A DNA stretch of 26,498 nt from Haplosporangium gracile (Eukaryota > Mortierellomycota > Mortierellomycetes > Mortierellales > Mortierellaceae): assembly GCA_015499985.1 (NCBI GenBank), contig JAAAUF010000042.1, positions 43,210 to 69,707 on the forward strand, read 5' to 3'. Positions 1 through 9,600 of the stretch are shown here, one piece after another. Below the pieces are notes generated by a model, which worked only from the letters and a program-made list of their open reading frames with translations, did no database searches and was not told where the DNA came from. A program made the position numbers and the translations under genes. How positions within the stretch are numbered: position 1 is the first letter of the stretch; each line of letters begins with the position of its first letter.

Positions 1-396
1 GTAGCATTCTCCGCCCACTTTTTTTTTTTTTTTGCTAGCGGTGACTGAACGAAAGTAATTAGTCCGCAAAAGGAGGTGGGGAGACAACGGGCTTGGGCAA
101 AAAAGCGCGCCAAAAAGCTTTTTCCTTTTTGCTGAACTCACTGAACGACTAGTTTTCATATAAGAAGAGCATCTCTCCCTTTCGTTTTTTTTTCTTTTGC
201 TATTTCTTTCTTTCTTCTTCTTCACTCCTCAGTCATTCTTTCACCTCTTTTCTCCTCCCGCCACCTTTTTTATTCATATCCGAAATCCCCGAGCTCTCGG
301 TTCTTTCTTCATTTTTCTCTCCGCTTCCTCCACTTCGTATCACCCACACCTCGCTCCACACCTCTTCCACTTCATACACATACACATCGCCTCAAG
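1..396 (+). promoter_or_regulatory. Upstream region and pyrimidine-rich leader of the ferric reductase gene
   Basis: There is no credible coding sequence here. A T-run lies near positions 19-33 and a TATA-like TATAAG at 159-164. From about 180 to the start codon at 397 the plus strand is almost entirely C/T with a few A, like the leaders of the other plus-strand genes in this window. The small open frame at 197-400 is a by-product of this composition. I infer promoter plus 5' UTR; no specific iron-responsive site could be assigned. Confidence 0.45.
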
Positions 397-3243
397 ATGA
401 TTGCATTCCACCGTCTGGTGATCGGAGTCTGCCTGGCAGTCTTCTCCGCCTGGGTGTTTGCCGACTACTTCATCCTCTGGCAAGCAAAGATCAAGTCGCA
501 CTTTGTCTTCAACGAGATGGACCTCTACTGGTCTGTCGTCTGTCTCCTGCCCATCCTCCTCGGCCACTTCCTCACCATCTGGGGAAATTACTTCCGTGCC
601 ACCTCCCAGTTCCAACACTCCATCTCTAAAGTCACCACACCCGCCCACAAGAAACAACGGATCTCAATCTGGGAGCGTCATGATCCCTATTTCGGCTACA
701 CGATCAAGTTCTGGTGCCTTGCGACCTTTATCGCCATAATGAACATTTACTGGTTCATCTTGACGACCGTCTTGAGCAGAGCCAACTATGTCGCGTCATA
801 CGGTGTTGATCAGGGCAACGTCCGTGCGATTGCGTATGGTAGTTCGCAGGCGGTGCTGTTGGATACGTCGATTATCTTGTTCTTGGTTCTGAGGAGATCG
901 ATGTTGCATGCGTTGGGTTTTACGTACTCGGAGATTGTTCCTATGCATCGGTGGTTGGGAGTGACGATGCTTGTCTGGGCAACTGTCCATGCGGCGTTCT
1001 ATAGTGCTTGGTTGACAATGGAGGGCAAGTTCTGGACGGATATTGCATTCACAGATAAATCCAGAGGAACTCGCAACATGCCCGGTGTCTTTGCATGGGT
1101 AAGTCAATCAGTTCATTTTATTGTTTGTTCTTTTTTCTTGCCCTTTTTGTTATTGTTGATGGTTGTTTGTTTGATTGTGTGAATATATGTGCGTATTGAC
1201 ACCAAGAGAGAAAAGAGAGTGAGGCATGACACATTAGTAAACAACAACAACCTGTCAACAAATCAACAGAATCAACAAAATCACAAATGAGGCGATCTGA
1301 TAAGTTTAATCCACAGAGTCGCCCATCCCGCTGGGAAAAATTTCGAAACCTTAATTTCTTTTTCAAGCCCTGTGTCTCTGCCTCCCTCTGACATTAGAGA
1401 GCTGACAAACATATGCTCCTCGATTTTTTTATCAATCAAATAGTTCGGAATTGTGATCATGGCATTCATGGCTCTGCCCCAGTTCCGCCGCTGGATCTAC
1501 CCAGTCTTCATCTACGTCCACCGCGCAGGCACATTCATCTTCTTTGTCGGCCTCATCATGCACTACCCCTCCGTCATGCTCTGGTACTACATGCTCCCCG
1601 GTTTCGTCCTCTTCCTTGTCGACCGTTTCGTCCCCAAAATCATCCAAACCCGGTCCATCCATCCCAACGTCACCTGTGCCTTCAATGCCGATGCTGAAAT
1701 CATCCGTATGCGCCTTACCTCGCACGAGCCCATGAAGCCCTATTATCCTGGTGACTATATCACAGTCCAGATTCCTGGTTTGGGTCGTATCTACCATCCT
1801 TTCACCATTGCTTCCTACTGGCCTGAGGACCCCCATTCGATTATCCTTTACATGCGTGTCATGGGTGAGTCCAAGTGGAGTTGGACCAAGGACTTGGCCA
1901 AGCTCTGTGGGAATGAGGATAAGCGGATTACTATTCAAACCAACGTCGATGGTGTCTTTGGTGACCGTCGCCACGATTACCTCAAGTCCGAGACGATGAT
2001 CATCTTCGCTGCCGGAGCCGCCATTACTACCTTCATGGCCCTCATCAAGGCCATCGCTGCCCAGATCGCTGCCTCGGATGAACCCCTCCGCATGCAGTTA
2101 CATTTCATCTGTACTTTCCGTACTCGCTCCGAGCTCCACGCTTATGGCTCTTTCCTCCACCAGATCACCCGTGATCCTCGCTTCACCAGCTGGTTGCACG
2201 TCGAGATCTATGTCTCCCGCCCCGACAAGCCCCAGACCCTCATGGGTGCCCACGCTCATGTCGTCAAGAACGATATCCAGGTCCCTAGCCAGACCAACGT
2301 CACCAAGAAGAGCTTCTTGAAGCGCACCGGTACGAAGCTGAAGCGTGCCCTTTCTGGTCGTACTATTATTGAGGTCCCTGCGCCCACCCTGACCTCCGTC
2401 GTGATCCAGGACCAAGAAAAGTCTGCCACCGCCGCTGCCGAGGAGGAGAACTTGCAACGCTCGAGCTCTGTCAAGTCGACCGTGGAGACACTCCACGGCG
2501 AAGACTCCAAGAACACCAGCAACATCACCTCTAACTCCAGCAGCAACAACAGCTCTAAGATTGAGATCATCAATGAAAAGGACGAAGACGAACCCCTCCC
2601 TCTGTCCAGCAAGCCTACAAAGTCCAGAACCTACGTCGAGAACGCCCTCCCCACCTTCGAAGCCTCCTCGGCCCACACGGTCTCCAAGCGCCTTGCTTCT
2701 CTCGACCTGATCACTACCGCGTTTTTGGTCCTCGTTCCCCTGGCCTTCTACTACGGCTTCCGCGCCGTCCAATGGGATGGCGAGACCCATTGGTGCCCTA
2801 CCTCAAAGTCCAAGGACAAGTGGACTATTTTTGTTTGCCAATGGCTCTATGCTCTCGTCCCTGGATTCCTTCACTTCTTCGTCTTCTTCCTTTTGGGCTC
2901 GATCGGCATTACCCTCGCAAGACGATTCCATCTGCGCCACCAAAAGGGCGGTCACGATGTCGAGACCGCCATCCCATACCCAGATTTCAATGCCGAAGAC
3001 GAGAAGCTCTCGGTCGAGGATGGTAACTGGGATGAAGGCGATGTAGTCTATAGTCGTGGACGCATGGATGCTCGCAAGTCGATCCAGAGATTTGTCAATG
3101 CCGGGGTGGGCAAGAAGGAAAATGGTCAGGGATTGGTCGCGGTGTTTGCCGGTGGTCCTGAGGGCTTTGTGGCCATGGTCGAGAAGCAAACCAAGGCTGC
3201 CAACTGGTCTGTTGACTTCCACCGCGAGACCTGGGCTCCTTAA
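397..3243 (+). CDS. Ferric reductase / NADPH oxidase-like transmembrane oxidoreductase (FRE family)
   Basis: Two exons, 397-1098 and 1444-3243, joined in phase 0 across a 345-nt GTAAGT...AG intron; 833 residues. Family role: moves electrons from cytosolic NAD(P)H through FAD and two hemes across a membrane, usually to reduce ferric or cupric ions. Several N-terminal membrane helices are visible. Two pairs of His, H184/H198 and H260/H274, each with 13 residues between them, are the bis-heme ligands. An FAD-binding HPFT motif is at 352-355. The nucleotide-binding loop reads AAGAA (423-427) instead of GxGxG, and the C-terminal motif is GGPEG (804-808), where family members usually have CGP. Between these lie a Ser/Asn/Glu-rich insertion (about 520-645) and two extra hydrophobic helices (about 654-674 and 696-729). 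The final W-x-V-D-F-H-R-E-T segment is typical of the family. Substrate (iron, copper or oxygen) cannot be read from sequence. The gene converges on the CCDC43-like gene. Confidence 0.88.
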
Positions 3244-3566
3244 AGTTTTACCTGCCTATCGTCACCTTTCTCTCCCTCCTTTCTCCTACCCGTCTTGTAT
3301 CATAGTCTCTCATGGGTCTTCTCTACTCTTTTCTTATCCCGTTCCTATCTATTCTCCGCTGCATTTTTTTACATCCGCATCTCATAATAAATACCTTTCA
3401 ATGCTAACTACCTTCCTTTTGGTCGACCACGATTAATAGAGTTGTAAAATAATAAATATGATGATTGTATTGAGAAACGGTACGATGTATGCCTGATATA
3501 CTATAGGCTGCCCATAAGCTTTCGGCCCGCAACTTCTTCCAGAACGCCTACAAGGCAGCAACAATT
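3244..3566. other. 3' region between two convergent genes
   Basis: Non-coding stretch between the stop codons of the reductase (+) and the CCDC43-like gene (-). It is pyrimidine-rich at first, then AT-rich with AATAAA at 3386-3391 and a second ATAATAAAT-type element near 3450. No gene or structured RNA was recognised. Confidence 0.6.
3386..3391 (+). terminator. Candidate polyadenylation signal of the reductase gene
   Basis: AATAAA lies about 140 nt downstream of the reductase stop codon, in AT-rich DNA. A further AATAAA-like element follows about 60 nt later. Position and sequence fit a polyadenylation signal, but fungal poly(A) signals are degenerate, so this is tentative. Confidence 0.4.
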
Positions 3567-4574
3567 TTACATCCTCCGCTTTTCACTCTTCTGCGTCCTA
3601 CGCTTCTCCTTCTCCTGAGCCAACCGCTGCTTCTCCAACGCAACCTTATTCCTCTCCTTCTCATTCTCACTCGCCTTCTTCATCTCCGCCCTCCGTGCCG
3701 CTTCCTTTTGCTTCACAATGTCAGCATTATTATTCGCCATCAGCAATGGGTCTCCCGTCGATACACCCTTATCAGCTCCTGCTTTCCCTGACCGATCCTT
3801 GTAAACAATTTCCATCTCACCATCGGCACCCTCGACCATCTCGTCAAGATCGTATCCGTATTGGGCCAGGAGAGCATCCCGCTTCTTGCGTTCTTCTTTT
3901 GTCATGATCTTGACGACGTGGCGGGAGGACATTGAAAGTGGTCCTTCGCCTCTGTTGGCGGATGGGTCGTTGTTTAATTCTGCCTTGAATGACGCTCTCT
4001 CTCTCTCTAAATATCCACATCAACATAACAAAAACGTAGGGTATGTTAGTAAACCATTGACGATGGAAAAAATGAACATATCAAACGCTTCCATCAACAC
4101 GTCCGACCCGACTGCCTCCTCCTGTACACAGTCGGTCCCTAGATTTTACCTTTGGCTGCAGCAAGTGCCTTTTCCTTCTCCTCCTCGACCTTCTTGAGCT
4201 CAGCACTACGGAGATCGTTCCAGTAGACAAACACGGCGTCAATAATGCCTTCGGTCGATTCTTCAGTCACATCTGCAAGGAGCTCTGTGATTGCCTCACG
4301 CTTCTCGGGCTCTTCCATCGATTCTTCTTCCACTAGCCTTGCAAAGTATTCCGTGATCGCCTAGAGAAAGGATAGAGAAACAAGAGATTGGAGTGTGAGG
4401 TTGGTAAAGTGTCTGGTCTGGTTGCAGAGGGAACTTTTTTGGAAGGCGTTTCGTGTTTGTCCATTCATTTTTCTGTCCTTGTTGTCTTCATGAATTTCGT
4501 ACCTCATCCTGAACAGCAATGGTCTGAAGTTGTTCGGCAATAAAAGCCTCAAACTCGGCATTGTTCTCTGCCAT
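3567..4574 (-). CDS. CCDC43-like coiled-coil protein
   Basis: Three exons on the minus strand: 4574-4503, 4360-4150 and 4006-3567, giving 240 residues. Phases match (0, then 1). Start is the ATG at 4574; the N-terminus reads MAENNAEFEAF. The N-terminal half (exons 1-2) is an acidic helical segment resembling the PWI-like region of CCDC43. The C-terminal half has the KKRDALLAQYGYD segment typical of CCDC43, then PLLMANNNADIV, and ends in a long Lys/Arg/Glu coiled coil with the family tail KRRTQKSEKRR. Animal CCDC43 is of similar length, about 220 residues. Its molecular function is poorly defined. The third exon begins inside an AG dinucleotide run, so the exact acceptor is the least certain part. 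The gene is divergent from the COA6-like gene. Confidence 0.8.
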
Positions 4575-4828
4575 CGTTATGTGTCCTGATTCCTGTTGCT
4601 TGAATGCGTTGTGTTGCATCCAAAAAAAAAAAAAAAAAAAGGGTTTTGTCTGTTTTTCACCATCAAAGCAGTCACATTCGCTTTCAGAGGATGCTCACGC
4701 CTACTTCCGCGATCAACTTCGCTTTTTCCACCGACTCTCTCACGCCTCTCTCATTAACAGGACCCAACTCAACTGACCGACATTAACCCAACTCAACTAA
4801 TTCAACAACAAAATTCAAGGACACAGAC
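4575..4828. promoter_or_regulatory. Shared divergent promoter, CCDC43-like / COA6-like genes
   Basis: 254 bp separate two start codons pointing away from each other, so both promoters must lie here or in the leaders. An 18-base A-run sits near 4621-4638. No TATA box was clear. Small open frames here are not supported by any family. Confidence 0.5.
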
Positions 4829-5523
4829 ATGACATCAGGGAACGATGACGTAAAGCACCCTTCAAGAGCCGATCGGCAGAACTGCTGGAAAGTCCGTGAC
4901 GCTTACTTTGAATGCCTCAATAACGCAAACATCATCGATCCCTCAAAACCGGAGGCCGCGAACATCTGTCAGGACCTTCGGTCATTATACGAAAAGGGCT
5001 GCATGAAGAGCTGGGTAAGGGAACAAGCCTTTGTGCGACACCCTACGCGTCGTTTTTATGTTCTTAATTGCCTGCTGTTGCAATTCCAGTTGTTCTTTCC
5101 GAGCTAACCGCGTCGCCAGTTGTTCTTTCCGAGCTAACCGCGTCGTGGTGGATCAAAAATAACGTCACTCATACACTTCTGTCTTTGTTTTTCCTACGCC
5201 TGACCTAGGTTGACTATTTTAACAAACGTAAGGAAGCCATCAGAAAAACTATGTATACGACTGGCATACACTCAGGATCACCTATTTGTGAAATACCTAA
5301 ATGCGTTCCAAACCATGGCCCATTTGACATGACCACCTCACAAGGACGCCAACCAAGAACAAACATATTAACACCCCTTATTCAATTGACATGATGATAT
5401 CTAGGCCGCGTTCTGGAAGTGGAGCAGAAGGAACTGCTGGAACGCATGAGGGCTCAGCACAAGGCTGTCGAGGAGAGAGCCGCTACTGCCGCTGAAGCCG
5501 CCAAGGCAAAGGGATCAGCATAA
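4829..5523 (+). CDS. COA6: COA6-like cytochrome c oxidase assembly factor (CHCH, CX9C/CX10C)
   Basis: Three exons, 4829-5014, 5209-5227 and 5405-5523, encode 107 residues. COA6 family proteins act in the mitochondrial intermembrane space in copper delivery to the CuA site of cytochrome c oxidase subunit 2. Evidence: C19 and C29 are nine residues apart (CX9C), C47 and C58 ten residues apart (CX10C), with CWKVRDAYFECL and the family's W-x-x-Y-F-x-K-R-R segment. That last motif appears only when the 19-nt middle exon is used: its donor (AAAC then GTAAGG) and the next acceptor (CTAG then GCCGCG) rebuild KRRVLEVEQKELLERM, followed by an Ala/Lys/Glu-rich tail. Reading through intron 1 gives a false longer frame ending at 5107. 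No cleavable presequence is visible, as expected for a Mia40 substrate. Confidence 0.87.
5086..5145. repeat. Perfect 30-bp tandem duplication within COA6 intron 1
   Basis: The 30-bp unit beginning CCAGTTGTTCTTTCCGAGCT and ending ACCGCGTCG occurs twice back to back (5086-5115 and 5116-5145) with no mismatch. It lies inside the first intron of the COA6-like gene, downstream of the donor at 5015. Confidence 0.9.
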
Positions 5524-5853
5524 AGGATCTATAACATAAACAGCACAGCACCATCAACAACAACAACAACAGTAATATCATCATTTCTCATCGGAATAAA
5601 AGCAACATATATGAAGATATCAGCAGGACCTCGCTGTACAAGCCGACATTCACAAGATCTTCGGACATGATTTGAAAGGGTCAGAGCAGCAAAAGTTTGG
5701 GAAAGGAGGATCAATTATTGCGATAGATGTACACTGGTGGTTACTAGAAGAAAGACAAAGATGCGCTAGAAAATGAGAAGAAATGCTAACACTAACGAAG
5801 AGAATATACAGTGGAAGAGGTGAGAGAAAAGGGAAAAGAGCGAATAGAGGTGT
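5524..5853. other. 3' region between convergent genes
   Basis: Non-coding. It holds a CAACAACAACAAC run near 5557-5572 and AATAAA at 5595-5600, a plausible polyadenylation signal for the COA6-like gene. No gene was recognised on either strand. Confidence 0.55.
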
Positions 5854-8800
5854 TCACAAGAGCCCACCCGAAGCGAAAGAACGCGCGCCCGTAAAGCCTA
5901 ATGAAAATAAATGACAGTCAAGAAATATTAGTTCCTGCAGCTTGTCCCCGCCACTTCTGGCCAAAAAAATGTCTGTGCGTCGATTTGGAGCGGCCGTGAA
6001 AAATACTTACCAATCAGGCCGAGGTACTGGAGGTCAATGTTCTCCGGTCGCTGCAGGGAGTTAGTGCATCTCGATCTCAAGAGTTTGATGAGCACATATC
6101 GTCCAGATCTAACAATGAAAGAAGAGAGTCAGAACGTTACTCGCTTTTGTTAATCATCTTCCAACACAAAGATACTATAGCTCCGAACAAAAACAAGCAA
6201 AGGTTACCTATTGGGGGAAAAGTCAACGGTGCAGGTTTCGTCTGCACCACCGAGCTGAAAGAACGCCGCAGGAATCAGGGCATCAGTGTCAGAGCCATGG
6301 CTCTGATACATCTGACTGAAACCCGTCTGGTGCTGCACCTTGCGTATGTACTCGTCATACATCTGTCGAGTCATGTTGTCAAAGAACGAAGCCTTTTCCA
6401 GCTGAATAGGTTCATGACTGATAAAAATCAAACCCTCTTTGCAAGGTGCTGTGAACCCTGTGGTTGGTGCCTTGGCCTTGAACTGCGTGAGAACAAATGT
6501 GAGGTGGGGCTGTGACAACTTCAGGCAAATATTGATATTGGTTGACCTTCTTGAACTAAACCAGTGACCAATCGAAAGCATGGTTGTTGTTAGCAAAGAG
6601 CTAAAATTTCCAAATTTGTCAAAGGTGCACTGCGAGGAACAAGGACACGCCCATAACCACAAGGTAGCTGTACCAATAAACGGAAGAGTCATTCTTGAGG
6701 ACATTATCGACAGAGTGAGCTGCGTTGAATTCGCCACCATCCGCATAGTACATGTCAAACTTCAAAGGCCAAACATCTCCTCGCGCCTCCAAGCTAGGAG
6801 CATACTTCATCTCACCACAGCCCCGAGCATCGGTCGAGGATCTCCGTCCATACTGGTGGTGGGAGCTACTCGTCGAGTGTTCAACAACATCGTGCTGAGT
6901 CGAGCTTGATCGAGGTATGAATGCGTTGCCTGGACTCGATGGAGTTGACTGCCAGATTGGGTGATCTGGCATTGAGATGCGACGGGAGTGAGAAGAACTT
7001 GAAGTATCCATTTGTCTATCGTGATCCGTCTGGCCATGGAACGAGGTACCAGGTCGGCGGTAGTACGGGTTGCTGTCGTATCCACTCCGAGCACCAGGCT
7101 GGGACATGGCGATCAAGTCTGACGTGATCGAAGAGCTTATCAAGGGCTGTGGCCAAGACGAGCGACCCATAGTGAACATGGTTGTCAGCGCGGCCGCCGA
7201 ATGGGGTGAAAGCTGTGCGTGCTGAGGATGCTCAAGATGTGAGGGTAAAGAGGATGAGGGTGAGCGAACCAGCGCAGTAGAGTGACGGTGGCCCTCCATG
7301 ACTTGATCGATACCATCGTCCTCATCATCGTCATCATCGTCTTCGTCCTGACGAATGTTATGATGACGAATGTTGAGCTGACGAGGCTCCTCGTCTTCAT
7401 CCTCTTCCTCGATCAGTTCTGGGTGACTTGACCGACGGCGGAACATGACAGAATCAAACTCGTCTCCCTGTCCATCATACATGGTATGTTGCTGTCGTGA
7501 GACTCCAAAGTCGAGATCTTCTATCGCGTTGTTGTCATGCATGAATTCGTCCTCTTGATCTAAAAAGTTGGTGTCTTGGGCATCGATGTACTGCAAGTCC
7601 AATCTAGATTGGTGTTGAGGTGGTGAATCCAAGCCAAGGTCGTCGTCGTGGCGAAGTGAGCGAGGTGGGGCTGAAAAATAAAGTCCGTCCAAGAGCCGGA
7701 AATGGATCCTATTGTCGACTTCTGACCGTGCCGACTGAGTTGTGTTATTGTTACTATTACTGTTATTGTTACTGTTGTTGTTATTGCTGCTGACGGACAA
7801 AGCCGAGGAAGGCGACGTGGTCGTTGTTGCTGACTGCGCAAGCTGATATTGGTGGCGGCTCTCATCCGGATTGCTGGAACTAAAGTTGACCGAACTGCCA
7901 GTCACAATACCGTCAGACGAATTGCTCCATCTGCTGGTCATGTTTGTTCTGGAGCTCGTTGTCACGCTGTTGTTGCTGTTGCTGTCTCCGTTGCTGCGAT
8001 TGTTGTAACTGTTATCGGATCGAACGCCTGAAGAAGATGTGGCCGGTGTAGAAGATGACGCGGAGACAGATACTGAGACTGAAACAGAAGACGGATCCAT
8101 GGACGCAGCATGAATACTTGAGTAGGACGGTGTCATCGCTGGATTGTTTGTCAAAGATCGCTGCATGGGGGTGGACGACAGTGCAGGATGCGACGCTCGA
8201 GCCCTTGGGTCTGATCCACGAAAAACACTGTCGCTTTGGTTGAAGCTAACAGACAAAGACGCAGATGCAAACGCACCTGTGGCGTTAAAACTCTCCGAGG
8301 GCCTTGAGCTCTCCATGGGGAAAAGAGCAGGGAGAGGTACAGAGGGATGAAGGTTTTGCGGAAAATGGTTTGAGATAGCAGTTGGGTGTGCATTAGGGGG
8401 CAAGGAAGGAGAAAAGGGCATAAAGGGAGTAGACGTGTCTCCTTGACTTGAATGTTGTTGTTGATCTTGTCTTTGTTGTATGTGGGTGTGTTGATGCTGT
8501 TGTCGTTGTTGTTGACTGACGATAAAATCATGATCACGGAAGAGTAGAGGAGGGGAGGGACTAAATCGTTGTTGAGACTGAAGCGAGTCGAGTTGGTGTT
8601 GCTGTTGACTGGAAGATGACGAGAGAGGGAGAGGAGGAGAAAGAAGGGCATGAGAAGGGCGATTTGAAGGTAGCTGGGTGGTCGGTGCGAAGGAGGCAAA
8701 GTAGCGCGTCCGGGGCGAGTGATGGTTGTGGCTGAGGTGGTTGCGGTGGTGGGAGTGATGGGTGACGGGATGGCTGTCCAGAGGAGAGCGTCGTTGGAGA

Positions 8801-9072
8801 CGGCTCCAGCGGCCACTATCGAGGGTTTGAGTCTGGATCCGGCCGTGGTTGCTCAGACCAAGACGACCAACTGTCGGACTGCTGCCCCTACCATGTGTGC
8901 TATTGTCTGCGCTGCTGCTGTTGTTATTGTTGTTGCTGCTGCTGTTGTTATTGTTGTTGTTGTTGTTGCTATTGGTATTATTACTTTCATTGTTGCTACT
9001 GCTTGAAATAGTTGTGCCATTAGGAGGGGAAGAAGCGATTGCACTGTGTGAAGCAGTGAATGGAATGGGCAT
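5854..9072 (-). CDS. Ser/Asn/Gln-rich protein with C-terminal DOC/discoidin-like domain
   Basis: Four exons on the minus strand: 9072-6674, 6555-6208, 6108-6011 and 5897-5854; phases 2, 2 and 1 all fit; 962 residues. The start at 9072 (MPIPFTASHS) is the first in-frame ATG; the frame extends further upstream without one. About 750 N-terminal residues are low complexity: Asn/Ser runs near the start, Gln/His tracts, many S-P pairs, and acidic runs of E and D. The C-terminal 190 residues are ordered: WPLKFDMYYADGG, then DNVLKNDSSVYC, KLSQPHLTFVLTQF, GRYVLIKLLRS, ENIDLQYLGLIGFTG. N-D-x-x-V-Y, S-Q-P-H and the final I-x-x-Q-Y-x-G-x-x-G recall the beta-sandwich of APC10/DOC1 and F5/8 type C domains. 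I infer a ligand- or ubiquitin-ligase-linked adaptor, but cannot name the family. The first donor (TTG then GTACAG) is the weakest junction. Confidence 0.72.
8905..8990 (-). repeat. GTT/GCT trinucleotide microsatellite encoding Asn/Ser runs
   Basis: On the plus strand this is a run of GTT, GCT and ATT triplets; read on the coding (minus) strand it gives long Asn runs with Ser near the N-terminus of the DOC-domain protein. Codons are mixed (AAC, AAT, AGC), which points to selection at protein level as well as slippage. A similar shorter tract is at about 7740-7800. Confidence 0.75.
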
Positions 9073-9554
9073 TGCGAGTTGTCTTTTGCGAGAGAGCGAG
9101 AGTGAATTAGGCAATGGATGTGTGAAGGGAAAGTAAAAAAGGACGGAGTGTGAAAGTAACAACGAGAGTGCGAGGGAAAAGAAAGAAGGGCGAAGTCGTG
9201 GTGATTCGTTGTTTTATGTTGTTGAGGCAGTGTGTGAATGAGAGCGAGAGAATTAGAAAGTGAGTGGAAATGACGCAAGAAAAGAGAAGCAAGGTGTGGG
9301 ACAACCACTGACTGACGAGACAACGGACGAGTAAGGGAAGAGTAATGAAGAGTAAGAAAAAAAAAAGAAAAAAAAAAAACCAAAAAACAAGAGAGAGAGA
9401 AAAAAAAAGAAGGTCGTGATCAATAACAAACGGGTGAGGGTATGAAAGGAAAAATAAAGCAGATCAACAGACAACTGACAACACTGGATCAGGTGTGAGT
9501 CTGTCAACGAGAAAAAAAAGGGTGGGGGAGGGGGAAGTAGGCGAGAAACAAGGG

Positions 9555-9600
9555 TAAGAACAAGAGCAAGAACAAGAACAAGAGCAAGAGCAAGAAAGGA
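9555..9600. repeat. Short CAAGAR hexamer tract
   Basis: About seven imperfect copies of CAAGAA/CAAGAG follow one another upstream of the DOC-domain gene, in its purine-skewed leader region. Confidence 0.7.

Noticed and set aside
2098..2790. 230-codon antisense frame inside the reductase gene
   Set aside because: It is antisense to a well-supported coding exon and has no family resemblance.
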